In this document: positions 39,381 through 51,116 of the stretch, one piece after another
Numbering within the stretch: the first letter of the stretch is position 1
Layout: every line of letters starts with the position of its first letter
DNA from: Rotaria socialis
Lineage: Eukaryota > Rotifera > Eurotatoria > Philodinida > Philodinidae
Assembly (NCBI GenBank): GCA_905331475.1
Contig: CAJNYU010003023.1
Location: 1 to 64,000, forward strand
Reading direction: 5' to 3'
DNA: 64,000 bases
The notes under the pieces: model-generated
Told to the model about the DNA's origin: nothing
Seen by the model: the letters and a program-made list of their open reading frames with translations, nothing else
The model's database searches: none
Made by a program: the position numbers and the translations under genes

Positions 39381-40347
39381 TAGAAAAATTTCATTTTTTT
39401 TTAGGCTTTTTCTTATGGAAATCTCCAACTACGAAGATTTTTTAAATTAAAATAATTATATGCATGTGTCTCTTGCTAAATTCATAAATAAAAATTTGAT
39501 CATCTAGATATGAAAGCTACTGCATTGTGCCTATGAGTTTAAATTAGAGATCAAAATTATGAACCAACAGAAAGTACTCCAACAAACTTTGTGATAAATC
39601 GATTGATAGTTCAAATCAATGTTCTAAAAAGAGAAGATTGTGCAATCATTTTGTGCCAGTTAATTCTGAGAAGTTCAGCGAAAGTATATTTTGATATTGT
39701 GATAGAAAAGTCTGTTTTAATAGGCACTTCTAAATAATCTGCAGTTTGCACAGAAAAAAAATCCTTATTATCCAAATTATAAATCTTCACAATTAATAGT
39801 TCCTATTAATCATAGATTAATTAGTTTGCAAGAATTCCATAGCGAACTTTAAATCAACTAAAACGATATGATTCGATACGAACAAGTCAGATTCTCTGGA
39901 AAACACTATATCACTACAATGATCAGATTTAGAAAAATATCCCTCTAGACCAATTTGACTTAGCATGTTTTATGTTCTAGCCTTCAAACGATTGTGAAAT
40001 ATTATTCGAGCATTTATTTATCGAATTTTGTGATTTTTATACAACAAGAAACTAATGATGGAAACAAAAAAGGAAAGAGCAGTACACTGAGAATTCTATT
40101 CAAGAATTTGTGATTACATAAAAAAATGTTCGTCACTCTGAATTTCCGCAATTCTGATTCTGTTTGACCTATGGCTTTTGAGACTGCTACTAATTCTTCC
40201 TTAACTATATCCACGCAAACGATAGTTGCAGAGATTCGCGTTAATTAATGTGCCTGACTAGAAAGCTTGAAAAGCCGTACCGATTATTTCAGAGAAAAGC
40301 AAAATAAAAGTTTATTTCTATCAAATATAACCTTTTACTTCACTGGA
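39381..40347. other. Intergenic, no gene seen
   Basis: AT-rich region between the tRNA and GPCR copy 1. The frame of the receptor is open upstream of its ATG, back to about 40267, but contains no earlier ATG. Confidence 0.55.
39394..39402 (+). terminator. Pol III T-run terminator
   Basis: A run of about nine T residues 14 bp past the tRNA 3' end, the usual stop signal for RNA polymerase III. Confidence 0.7.
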
Positions 40348-41452
40348 ATGCACCTGAATTTTACTGCACCACAAATGGATTCTGATTCAAGAGTAATTCT
40401 ACTCATATATCTTACTGCGAAAATCACTTTTTATTGTCCAATTGTTATCATAACTATCGGAACTATTGGATGTTTTTGCAATTTTATCACATTTACTTCT
40501 CGTAAACTAACAAGTAATTCATGTTCATTTTATTTTCTTGGTGCAGCTATATGCGAACTTCTGACACTCTATTTCGGCACTTTTGCACGACTTCTTAGCA
40601 ATCATTTTGGATTTCATCTACAGGATCAATCACGAGCTTTTTGCAAAATACGATTATATCTTATCAATGTTTCACCTGCCATGGCTACATGCTGCATTGT
40701 TCTAGCCGCCATGGATCGTTATTTATCGACTTCAACGAAACTTGTCTATCGTTCATTTGCTACTATAAAACGTGCCAAATGGATTACTAGTTTTTCTCTG
40801 ACCATATGTATTTTGTCCTACATACATTTTATAGTCTTTTCAGATTTGAAACCAACTTGTGCTTTGTTAAGCGGATCTTATAATATTTTTACCGTAGTAT
40901 ATGCAATAGTATGGACGTCATTTATTCCATATTCTCTTATGCTTTGCTTCGGATTCGGTACATACCATCATATTCATGCAACAAAACGCCGAATATTTCC
41001 TGTTCATACTCAACAAAGACGAATACAACGTACCGAAACACAACTTGTTACAGTAAGCCAATTTCAGTCCTGTTCAGTTTCTATATGTTTATTCTTACTT
41101 GTAGATAACACTATGTGAAGTGGGTATATCATGTTTTTTAATTTTTCTTCGATTAACTTATTATTCATATAATGTAATCGCAATGGGTATGGAAAAGACA
41201 ACTTATGAAAGTACATTAGAATTTTTTTTTTCTCAATTAACAACGCAACTATTCTATTTGAATTATGCTAAATCATTTTATGTTTACACTTTATGCAGCA
41301 AATATTTTCGGGCAATATTTATAGGAAGAATTAAAAAGATTTGCCATCGATTAATCTCTTGTTGCACAAATCATCGAGGTAAACTTCAAGAAACTTCAAT
41401 TATTCGTTCCAATAGAATATTGCAAACTAGACATATGCAGAGCAACTTTTAA
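40348..41452 (+). CDS. Class A (rhodopsin-like) GPCR, copy 1
   Basis: Seven-helix receptor of the rhodopsin class; ligand unknown. Two exons (40348-41052 and 41105-41452) give 350 residues with phase 0 at the junction. TM1 is ITFYCPIVIITIGTIGCF, followed by NFITFTSRKL. The TM3 Cys (AFCKIRLYL) is present and the DRY box is intact (AAMDRYLSTS). TM5 lies at IFTVVYAIVWTSFIP. After the intron come TM6 (ITLCEVGISCFLIFL) and TM7, where the usual NPxxY is replaced by NYAKSFYVYTL. The basic cytoplasmic tail ends RHMQSNF. This TM7 form is common in the large peptide-type orphan groups of lophotrochozoans. A tandem, broken paralogue lies 3 kb downstream with the same intron position. Confidence 0.88.
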
Positions 41453-41583
41453 AAGCAACCATTTTAATATGTTGAACAATGACATTTCTATGTTGTTAAA
41501 CGTAATAAATTTTGTACTCATGTTAATAGAAATAAAGAGCGATGTTGTGAATAACCGGCACGTAAAAACTTTTCTTTGGTTTA

Positions 41584-42247
41584 CCCCACATTCGTCCCAT
41601 AATTCGTCCCACGAAATTAGTCCCATCTTTTTTTACCCTAATTCGTCCCAGTTAAAAATTATTTGATTCTTAACTCGTCCCATGTGACAACATTAATACT
41701 AATTGTTCCATTCTACAAGAGGCTTTACTTATCAATTAAAACTAAATTGAAGATCGTAACAGAGTTCATCTATGTATAATATAATCACGCAATAGAATAG
41801 AAAATGGCCTGGAAACGATCGGAAATTCTAATATGTACTACTAGAACACTCTTAATGGTGACATCTCACTATTATTTTTGATAAATTGGTGGATCAAGCT
41901 ACGCGATACATAAAATCAAAGACAAAAGGATATGATAATTTTTATACATAACTTGATCTCGTTTTTGTGATATGCTTCGATTTACAACTAGTGAACGAAA
42001 TCAGCAAGTACTAAATTATTTGTATTTTCAATATACTGTAAAGCGAAGGGTGTGGGTGTGTTTATCTCTTCTCTATTTTCTTATTGGATGATAATTAATA
42101 AAATATAGCCAGACTTTCTCTCATGTTAATTGATACTCTCATATAGAATGGGACGAGTTAAGAATCAAATAATTTTTAACTGGGACGAATTAGGGTAAAA
42201 GAAGATGGCACTAATTTCGTGGGACAAATTATGGGACGAATGTGGGG
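41584..42247. mobile_element. MITE with 100-bp terminal inverted repeats
   Basis: The left arm 41584-41683 is the near-perfect inverse of the right arm 42148-42247. The arms start CCCCACATTCG and contain several TCGTCCCA motifs at irregular spacing. The 464-bp interior has no coding potential and includes a telomere-like tract at 42048-42060. The flanks are TTA on the left and (G)ATA on the right, so a TA-containing target duplication is possible but unproven. No transposase is present, so it is non-autonomous. Confidence 0.9.
42048..42060 (+). repeat. Telomere-like tract inside the MITE
   Basis: GGGTGTGGGTGTG, about two TGTGGG units, followed by TTTATCTCTT. The tract at 10129-10147 is followed by a similar TTCTTATCAC. 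Confidence 0.45.
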
Positions 42248-42260
42248 GATACCCTTTTCT

Positions 42261-43711
42261 TTCATTTTTAAGTTACTGCCGACCATCAAAAGAAGTCAGC
42301 TAGCCTGATAATTCAATAATCTTTCCAAATATATTCTTAGAACTTGACCATGGTTCACAGCCACTTGGCTATAAACAAATATCAGAACGAGTTCAAAAAA
42401 AAACATTTTCTTGCGAAGCACAATAAACCTTTTTCAATGATGAGAATTTTCGCGAAAGGTTAGCTTTGTAGACGAGGTAACAGTTTTTTAAAAAGTTTTG
42501 ATATTTAAAATACTATAGATTCGGATGATTTTCAGCGATGTATGGGAACCGAAGCAAACTATGTATTTTACAGGTAGTCTTCCGTCTACAGGCTAGTGTA
42601 TATGCGACTTTCTTACAGTTTGAGTTAAAGCACTTTTAGCCAATAATCGAAAATGCGCTACATGAAAAATTCTGGAAAAACGTCATTTTTAGTTCTCATT
42701 CCAATTGACGTCTGCAGCCTAAAAGTGAAAAAAAGTTGAAAATATATTTTGCACGAAATTTTTACACGTAGGCTATATTCGATATTCTTGATCGGGACTG
42801 AGAAGATCTAGATAATTATTTTCGATGTGTAATTAAACTCCATTGTGTTCGTCACAAAGTCATGTTAGCAGAACATGCAGGAGCGTAGTAAACTGTACTT
42901 ATAATTGTCAATTTACAACTACACCCTAATGGAAGAGAGAAAAATTTACTAATTAGCAGATGAAGCATTTTGATACTATGACATCATTGATGCGTTGCAA
43001 TTGAATAGAATGAAAATCTACTACTTTTATATCAATTAGTAGAGCTTGATATGCCTATGATGTCATTCTGTTAATCAACAATAATGCGAATAGTTCGAAC
43101 ACAGAATATCGATGGTAGATTAGTTAGTATAACTATAGTTTCAATGAATATTTATCTGTTTCTGACGCTCAGGATTATCCAAATAGATCAACTACGAAAT
43201 GCAAAACCTCGAACAGCAGTCACGGTTGGTTTACTTTGTTCTCGGGGTATTCTTTCGTGCAGCTTATTACCTCGCAATTTGTTTTTCTAATACCTTTATT
43301 AATTTTTAGTACATTTTCTAAAGCCTATTGTAATAATGTTACACAGTGATATATGTTTCTTTTATCTCAAATCATATTGAAGTACATTGTATTCTATGAC
43401 AACGCTGGCATCGCGTTAAATTCACATCTCGAGACGCAATTTTCTTAGATGTCATTAAAAAATATGAACATACTTTTATTCTTTTTTTGAACTTTAATAA
43501 TTGAGACAATTTAAACCTTTTCTTTGGTGAAATTTGATATGATGTAAAGGTCTGAAAAACATTTTTGTCAACTAGAGCTCGGCATACAATTAATCAGAAG
43601 ACATGCTTTAAATATATAATTCTTCTAGATAGCCTTTCAAAAACATGAACGATAATATATCGTCCCATAATGTTAGCTGTGATAGATATAGGATCAGCAA
43701 GTGAATACTAG
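42261..43711. other. Spacer between the two MITEs, no gene seen
   Basis: AT-rich sequence. The 43084-43290 open frame has no support. One TCGTCCCATAAT motif at about 43661-43672 matches the vocabulary of the neighbouring elements and may be a remnant. Confidence 0.5.
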
Positions 43712-43719
43712 TTTTACAC

Positions 43720-44084
43720 CAGAGCTCCCCGTGGGACGAACATTTTCAGAAAATTTTAAGCAGCCAATAAAGAATCAAAGTATCTTTCGGTATGATTCTA
43801 TGATATCCATACGATCTCTATCCATTAAAATTAAGATCGTTGTCTGAGATGACTTTTAAAAGCTTGTATTCGATTTGTAGAAATATTTTTGGTAAATTGA
43901 ACAACATATACCGAAAATGTTTTAAAATATGCGAATAAAATTTGAAAGCGGTCACCTACGCCAATAAATATAATTTTAATGAATCAAGATAATAAGTATA
44001 TAATAGAATCATCTTGAAAGAGGCTTCGATTCTTTCTTGTCTGCTTAAAATTTTCTAAAAATGTTCGTCCCACGCTGAGCTCTG
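43720..44084. mobile_element. hAT-type MITE with 8-bp target duplication
   Basis: The element is 365 bp and starts CAGAGCTC and ends GAGCTCTG. Inverted repeats of about 44 bp include CGTGGGACGAACATTTT and AGAAAATTTTAAGCAG. It is flanked by the exact 8-bp direct repeat TTTTACAC (43712-43719 and 44085-44092). An 8-bp target duplication with CA-G termini is the classic hAT signature. No coding capacity, so it needs a transposase from elsewhere. It shares GTGGGACGA with the 41584-42247 element. Confidence 0.92.
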
Positions 44085-44319
44085 TTTTACACTATTCCGC
44101 ACTTGGACTTGCTACTCATTCATTATTCTAATCTATCGACCAAAAAAAACAGTGATTTACTGTACAGGTAGGATATACAATGTACATGTTAACAAAAAAA
44201 AATCACAGAAATTGTTAAGATTTTTTTTTTTATTATGCAGCAAAGCTGTGATCCGAGAAAGATCCTTCCAGCACCGGGAATAGAGAGAAATTGTTAAGAT
44301 TTTTCCACGAAATCATCTT

Positions 44320-45304
44320 ATGTCTAAACTAATGGCAACCGAAACAGACCCAAACCCTTTTCAACTTACGTATATCGGTGGCAGAATAAATTTTTATTGC
44401 CCAATTATTATTATTACTATTGGAACTATTGAGTGTTTCTGTAATTTTATTACTTTTACTTCTCTGAAATTAAAAAATACGTCATGCTCATTTTACTTGC
44501 TTGGTATAGCTATATTCGATCTGCTAACACTTGATTTTGGGACAATGTCTCGATTTCTTAGCGATCATTTTGGATTTTATTTACAGGATCAATCACGAGC
44601 TTTTTGCAAAATACGATTATACCTTATCAATGTTTCACCTGCCATGGCCACATGTTGCATTATTCTAGCCGCCATGGATCGTTATTTATCGACTTCAACG
44701 AAACTTGTCTATCGTTCATTTGCTACTATAAAACGTGCCAAATGGATTACTAGTTTTTCTCTGACCATATGTATTTTGTCCTACGTACATTTTATAGTTT
44801 TCTCGGATTTACGACCAACTTGTGCTTTGTTAAGCGGAGCTTATAGTATTTTTTACAGTAGTATATGCAATAGTATGGACGTCATTTATTCCACATTTTC
44901 TTATGCTTTGCTTCGGATTCGGTACACACCATCATATTCGTATGACAAAACGCCGAATACGTCCTGTCAATAATCAGCTACGACGAGCACAATGACGAGA
45001 AACACAACTCATCACAGTAAGGTGACTTTCACCTTTATTCAATTGGTACAGATGTTTTCGTTTCACGCTTTAGATGATGCTATTTCAAATTGGAATATTA
45101 TGTTTATTGATGTTTCTTCGATTAAGTTATTATTCATACAATGTAATCACAAGTGGTATGGAAAAGACGACTTATCAAGAAGTTGTTGATAGATTTCTCT
45201 CTCAATTAACAACGCAGCTGTTTTATTTGAATTATGCGAAATCTTTCTGTGTTTATACTCTATGTAGTAAACATTTCCGAACCATATTTGTGAACAGCTT
45301 TTAA
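44320..45304 (+). pseudogene. Class A GPCR, copy 2 (frameshifted, stop, truncated)
   Basis: Tandem paralogue of the receptor at 40348-41452. The frame is intact through TM1-TM4 with the DRY box (44320 to about 44848). It then shifts at a run of six T (44849-44854) where copy 1 has five. In the frame that copy 1 uses, a TGA lies at 44993-44995. The same intron follows (donor 45017, acceptor 45073), and exon 2 (45074-45304) is again readable but ends about 38 residues earlier than in copy 1, losing the basic tail. Two independent lesions make a sequencing artefact unlikely. The TM3-TM5 segment is almost identical to copy 1 while the N-terminal third is much more divergent. Confidence 0.88.
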
Positions 45305-45949
45305 CAATATATTCGTAAGTGAATGAGCAATTTGATGATGAATATACAATCTTCAAAGAATTGTGAAACTTACCAAATGATTCTTCTTGTTACTTTTGAA
45401 TATTTCATTAAATCTATAAAATGATCTTTCTCATGCTAATTGAATGAGTTTACTATATAACATATGATATTAAGTAAAAACATTGTTGACATTACAGATT
45501 CCAGACTATAAGATCTATCATTCAATAGTCCCTGAGAATTAGAACTAAACGTGTGGAAAAGACGTCGCTATTGCTACTTTAAATACAATCAATCGATCTA
45601 CAACTTTAGCGATGTGATATTCTATTCTAAATAGTATCGTTTCCCAAATTTCGATGTAATCAAAAATCATGTCGTCTATCAATAGATTAGAAATTCATTC
45701 TATCATTTGTAGGCAGCTATTTCCTATGGAAGCATTTCCATACAAGTTTTTAGCAATTTGCATTTATTTTTACTACTACAAATAGTAGTGATATGAATCC
45801 TATTCCTACCATATGTTCTAACATCCAATCTTAGTGGCATTTATAATGTATACCCTATACTGACACTTTGTTCGATTTTAGTTTCTAGCAGGAATATGCA
45901 AAATTGTTTACAAAAAAAATATGAATATATTTACAGAGATGACTTCTTT
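45305..45949. other. Intergenic, no gene seen
   Basis: About 650 bp between the GPCR pseudogene and the convergent phosphoesterase gene. AT-rich, nothing notable. Confidence 0.6.
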
Positions 45950-46737
45950 TTATTCACCTTTACTTAAATCGACTACTATCGGTGCATGAGCAATACGAAA
46001 ATGGTTATCGCACAAAGAAGCATTAATAAACAATGTTCTACCGAATTCCTGTTCATTTTTCAATTGTCCATATCCTCTATGGACATGACCAAAGAGATGA
46101 AGTTTGGGTTGAATAACAGTTGATACTTGTTTAAGTAGTTCTTTACAGCCGAGATGATGTGCATTACTGGATATGTCTAAAATAGAGTGAGGTGGACCAT
46201 GCGTAAGAAGAATATCTGTATCGATCGGTATTTTAGACCAATGGCGACGAAGTTCTTCTGAATTTTTATAATATTCAGATAGCAAACCACTATTTTTCAA
46301 GAAAACAAAAATGAGTTTTCAATAAAACATTTACTAGTAAATGTTTACCTTCCATAAAATTTCCATCCTGTGACTGGATCTTGAAATGCTTGATCTTGAA
46401 GATAAACAATACCATAATCGGTTATTAATGATTTATCATTTTTTAATTGTTCAATAGGTAGTGGTAGTATTTTATATCTTTTCTTTGAATAGAATCGCTT
46501 TGATTCATGATTACCAACAATGACTATTTTTAAACGATATTGATTTAGAGTTTTCAACCAATTTAAAAATGTTTCAACTTCCGTTGCAGTTCCATTCTTC
46601 GTAATATCACCCGAATGAAGTAATATGTCGCCGTCTGGAAGAATAAAATCATAACTATCATGATTATCACTAATACATACAAATCTTGTAGCGATTTTAG
46701 ATAAAATCTGCGTATTTTCTGTAATCATTTCAGCCAT
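45950..46737 (-). CDS. MPPED1/2-like metallophosphoesterase
   Basis: Calcineurin-like fold metallo-phosphodiesterase of the MPPED (UPF0046) group; the vertebrate members hydrolyse cyclic nucleotides weakly. Two exons (46349-46737 and 45950-46289) give 729 nt, 242 residues. Metal-binding motifs are in order: CISDNHD (DxH), HSGDIT (GD), VGNHES (GNHE), LLTHGPP and FGHVHRGYG (GHxH). All expected ligands are present. The start used (MAEMITENTQ) is the ATG closest to the conserved core; the frame is open upstream to about 46785. Length is slightly below vertebrate MPPED2 (294), mainly at the N-terminus. No signal peptide, so probably cytosolic. Confidence 0.93.
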
Positions 46738-48615
46738 TCGGATTTTGAAAAAATGTGACCCACTGACGAAATAAATATACCTCACTAAATTGACGAGGAG
46801 AAAATAAGATTTTTCATCATCGCGTAATTGCGCAATTCAATGCAACAATTACGTGGTTGAATGCCACTTTTGTATGAAAAAAAATAGCATATTTACTATA
46901 TAATAAACAATTTCTCACTATCATTATACAATACTGAAATATCTATTATCGATTTCATCTTTCAACAAGAGCTTTTCTCTTTTTTAGTTTCATGTGTGAA
47001 AAATTTGAACAAGAGATCCTTTTTGCGGTATGCACATTGAGAATTTTTAGCTACTGAACAAGTTATATTTTACGAAAACATCATGATCGTCGACAAAATA
47101 TTTGACCGATAGGCTCCTTCATCATGAAAAATTAAACAATCTAGTTGAAGTTCGATTTCAACAATAAAACAATTCTCTTTTGCAAATGAACAAATTCGAC
47201 AGATGGCGAGCAAATATAATGGAGGCTTATATACAAACAACAGATATTCTTATTCAATTGATTCAAAAGCAAATATATATATAAATGAAAAGATTCCAAT
47301 TTAGCATGTTCCTTTTCTTTTCGTATCTGTCCCAAATCAAATTCGTGTCTGTTCTCAGTCCTTAGTTTTTCTCATGATTATATTCAAGTAATACATGCGA
47401 TATTATAATTCATCATCGAAACAGAAAATTCATCCAGGACAGTTCAAATAATATTATTTTTCAAATCGATAGAATCAGCATTGATAAAAATATAATCAGC
47501 TGTATCAGGTGAAACACGATCAATAGTTACTCATCATTTTCTTTCGATTGCTGCAATTTCTCCTGAGAATCTAAATAACTGTTTGTAAAATTTCTAAATT
47601 ATACAACGGAGAAGACTGATCAACGATATCTTTCATTTTTCTTTCGATTCGTTCAATTTGAGAAATACTAGCTGATTTTCTTTGTATTTTATCAAACCTA
47701 GAAATATAAAAAAAAATTATTTAGCACAAGTAAACAAATTTTAAAAAAGTAATGAGTGAAAATATGGATCAGACATTGTTAGTCACCACGAAGGTCTCAG
47801 TAAAGAGGGTTTATGGTCATCATATCCAATTAACAAATAGTATCAAACGAAAATAATATACTTACTAGCTATGATATTATTGTTTTGTACTTGATTCTAC
47901 AGCGACTAATTCGAGCGAGCATAAGTTCATAAGGGAGAAGGAGGAAATGTTCGAAATGAATCGAACACAAGAAGTGGGGATATTACTTGTTGCACAGTGT
48001 ATTATATAGCCGGAACGATGGATTTGATGATTGGTAGTCATCGATGGTTTGCCTCTCTTCACAAAGTGTTCATAATCAATGACATTAAGTTTAATTGCAA
48101 ATCTTTCCGAAAGTTTTTATTATGTCAATTCATTAAATTTATGCAAATATACTATAATTAAAATTTATATAGATGGAGCTGATGTGCAATTTATAGGAAC
48201 TGATAACATAATCTCTTCTTTCGTTTAGTATAACAATTGAAAGGACGAACAGAAAATACGATCAATCCTCTGTGGATATCTAATAAAAAAATGAATTAAA
48301 CTAAATGCTACATTTTATTTGCCTCGTTGTAAAAATAATTGAGACATCTTCGAAAGAACTTTAAAAATATAACAATAGACTTTATGCTGTGTGATTGTTA
48401 TTGGAACATTTTACTTAGAGAAATATCTTATGAACCAATTAAATCACAAAAAAGCCAAATATTTTGTAGTCAAGCGAGCAAAATATTAAGAACGTTCGAT
48501 ATTTGTATATTCATGGCGGTAGTGGTCTTGCTTTAATAATGATTACTCGAGTTTGACTAGTATTCAGTGAAATGGTACATATACGCTGATTCTTAGCTTT
48601 GCTCTGATATGTGGA
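46738..48615. other. Intergenic 1.9 kb with a possible exon
   Basis: A minus-strand stretch at about 47580-47697, after an acceptor-like TTTCTAG, reads FDKIQRKSASISQIERIERK and continues for about 20 codons to a stop. It looks like a short coiled segment and may be the last exon of a small gene with upstream exons around 47760-48060. The upstream exons could not be joined without guesswork. No other feature. Confidence 0.35.
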
Positions 48616-51116
48616 TCACAATCGTTTGATTCGAGTAACGGGTACTCTCAATTGACTGCATCGATCGAATTTTTGTATTTCGCCATCATTGAGATCGTTG
48701 TTTGAAATATTTGTCACTTCTAATTCAATACTCATGGTAAATCTCTGTGTATTTGGCACAACTGACGGTTTAGACATACGAGGAACTCGTACGACTCTGG
48801 CAGGGTCCATTTCTGGTGTTGGTGATCCAAATAGAGAAGTGCTCTCTGGAGAATCATAATCTTGCAAAATATCTGAAACCTTCGTGCAATCTTCATTTGA
48901 CATTTCATCTGATATAGGTGATTGTACATTGTCAGATGGTAGTGTATAATCCGACATAGTTGTAAATAAATCCTTTCTACCCATAATTTCCACATTGTCA
49001 GCAGACGATCTCGCTTTAAGATTTACTCTAGTAAGAGTGACAGTACTTGATATTCGTGATTCACAATCCGCGTTTGCACTTCTGCTATGCTGTAGGCGAG
49101 AGGTTTGCTTTTGGTTTTCTTCTCTCTGAAGTTTCTCATGAGACTTTCTCCGTTGCTGAGCCCAAATCGGAATGCCTTCTAATTCTCGAACATTTTTTCG
49201 ACGTTTACTAAAAGCTCCTACTCTACTACAGTAGAATACTAAAACATAGAATTCCATCACTCAGAAAATCAGTACTTGCGAAAAACGACAACAACAGTAT
49301 AGACAAAAACTCAGAGCGAGTAAGAACCCTAAAGCCGATAGACCGCCAATCAATGCCCAGTTTATTGTATTGTTTGATTTCACTAGAAAAATACGCAATA
49401 GATTATTCATTCGTTCAATCCTTTATGTATTAAAAACGATCTTACTAGTTGTTGAAGACAAAGTTGAACTTATTGTCATAATAATGTAATAAAAATTGCA
49501 TAGAAAGAAAAATCTCTATTAGAAAAAGAGGACTAACTAACCTTGTTTGAACATCGGTTGAAGTAGACATTTCCATCGTTGTAATATCAGCAGTTGAATC
49601 GTGTATTTGTTTTATTGAAGATTCACTCCTAAAGTAACAAAATACTACAAAAGAATATTACACTAGTGTACATTGACTAACAAAATATTTGTTGTTGTTT
49701 CGATTGTTGTCGTCGTTGTTGTTGTTGGTCTGAAAAAGAGAAATATCAAATATGCATAGTCAAGTGTACTTTAGATCTAATGAAAAATCTTACCCAGCTG
49801 TTGCACCTGGACATAACGGAACACTTGAGAGACCAACAAATATTGTTATACAATACTGATCTGATTGTACGCTTGCGCTTCAAATATTGAAAACAAACAG
49901 TAAAATATCATTACTTTGAAATCAATCTAATAAAACGACTCACTTGTCACAGGCGACTGCGCACAAAACTTGTGAACCGACTTGCATAGCTGATGGTATC
50001 CATGTCATTTCCATTGACCATATGGATGCATTCGTAGGACTCTGAACTACGGCACTTTTGATTATAGTTGGAAAGGATAAAGTTGCAATATCAATAATTT
50101 CCCTATCGCTACCGCAAAGGTTAACAGCTGTGAAGTGCATTACAACACTAACACCAACTTCGGCTCCTAAGCAATCACCACTAGCCATGTCTGAGAGTAG
50201 CAGAGGTTTAATGGTACAATTGGTGGCAGCATAAACGTAAACTAAAAACTGGATTGGAACAGAACTCATCGGATTGGTGCTGGCATTTGTTATAAAATCT
50301 TCGGCCTATATAATAATAATTCATTAGAACTATAGAGAGATTCATGCAGATAGAAATAACCTGAGCTGCAACAAGATAATAGTTTCCAGCAGTAGGTCCA
50401 GTGATCGTAAGCATGCATGAAGAAGATAGCGTTGTACCTGTTGGCAACGATGTTGGTGGACAAGCATTTGCACATTCGGATGTTCCACTTGCAAAACGAC
50501 ATCGAACAATATCATTGTCAGCATCAAGAACTGGAATTTGAATTGTTTGTTGAACATTCACAGGTATACTAATGTATGAAATACATGTAGCTACAGGCGC
50601 TGTATTAATCAATCCATTGTCGGGTCTAATATTTAAATCGATCAATGAAGAAAGACTCCAGCCGGTAGAGCTACCAAGTGCTAATAGCTGCCAATTCCCA
50701 CTAGTAGCGAATTCTACCAGGAAAAAAGCTCGAACAGTGAGATTGACTATATCGGATCGTTGACTTACTGTTACATCAAGTGCAGCAGAAAAATCAGTGC
50801 AGTAGCCCGTAATAGGCACTTCATGGCCAACATAGCCACCTGATGTAGAGCAGTTGTCATAACACATTAGCAGGTCTCCATCGCCTGATTTACCTGTAAG
50901 ATCTATAGGAGGTGATTGAGCAGCGATCATAGCATCAGTACAATTTATTAGCGGCCAAGTCCATATATACGTTTGAGTAATCATGACAGAAACTGTCGCA
51001 TTGGCGGAGACATTGTTATTAATCGGTTTCCAAGTAATTGTACCACCGCGGAAGTGATTTGCTTGTATGCTGATTGCAAAGATCGAAATAAAACATAAAT
51101 GATAAAAAGGAAGCAT
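48616..51116 (-). CDS. Single-pass surface protein with HFRGGT-type ectodomain
   Basis: Type I membrane protein of about 690 residues, function unknown. It starts at 51116 with a signal peptide (MLPFYHLCFISIFAISIQA) followed directly by NHFRGGTITWKP. Exons I can define are 50361-51116, 49944-50305, 49794-49877, 49682-49729, 49542-49628, 49446-49468, one from 49382 down to about 49290, and a last one from about 49230 to 48616. The ectodomain is Cys-rich with many N-glycosylation sites. A poly-Thr stalk (exon 4) and Ser/Thr stalk lead to a membrane helix (WALIGGLSALGFLLALSFCL) and CCC. The cytoplasmic tail has KRRKN and many serines. I recall similar NHFRGGT ectodomains as uncharacterised surface proteins in invertebrates. 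The junction of the last two exons is uncertain. Confidence 0.8.

Noticed and set aside
39236-39445. Open frame across 39.3 kb
   Set aside because: Covers the tRNA-Thr gene; the cloverleaf and Pol III signals explain the sequence.
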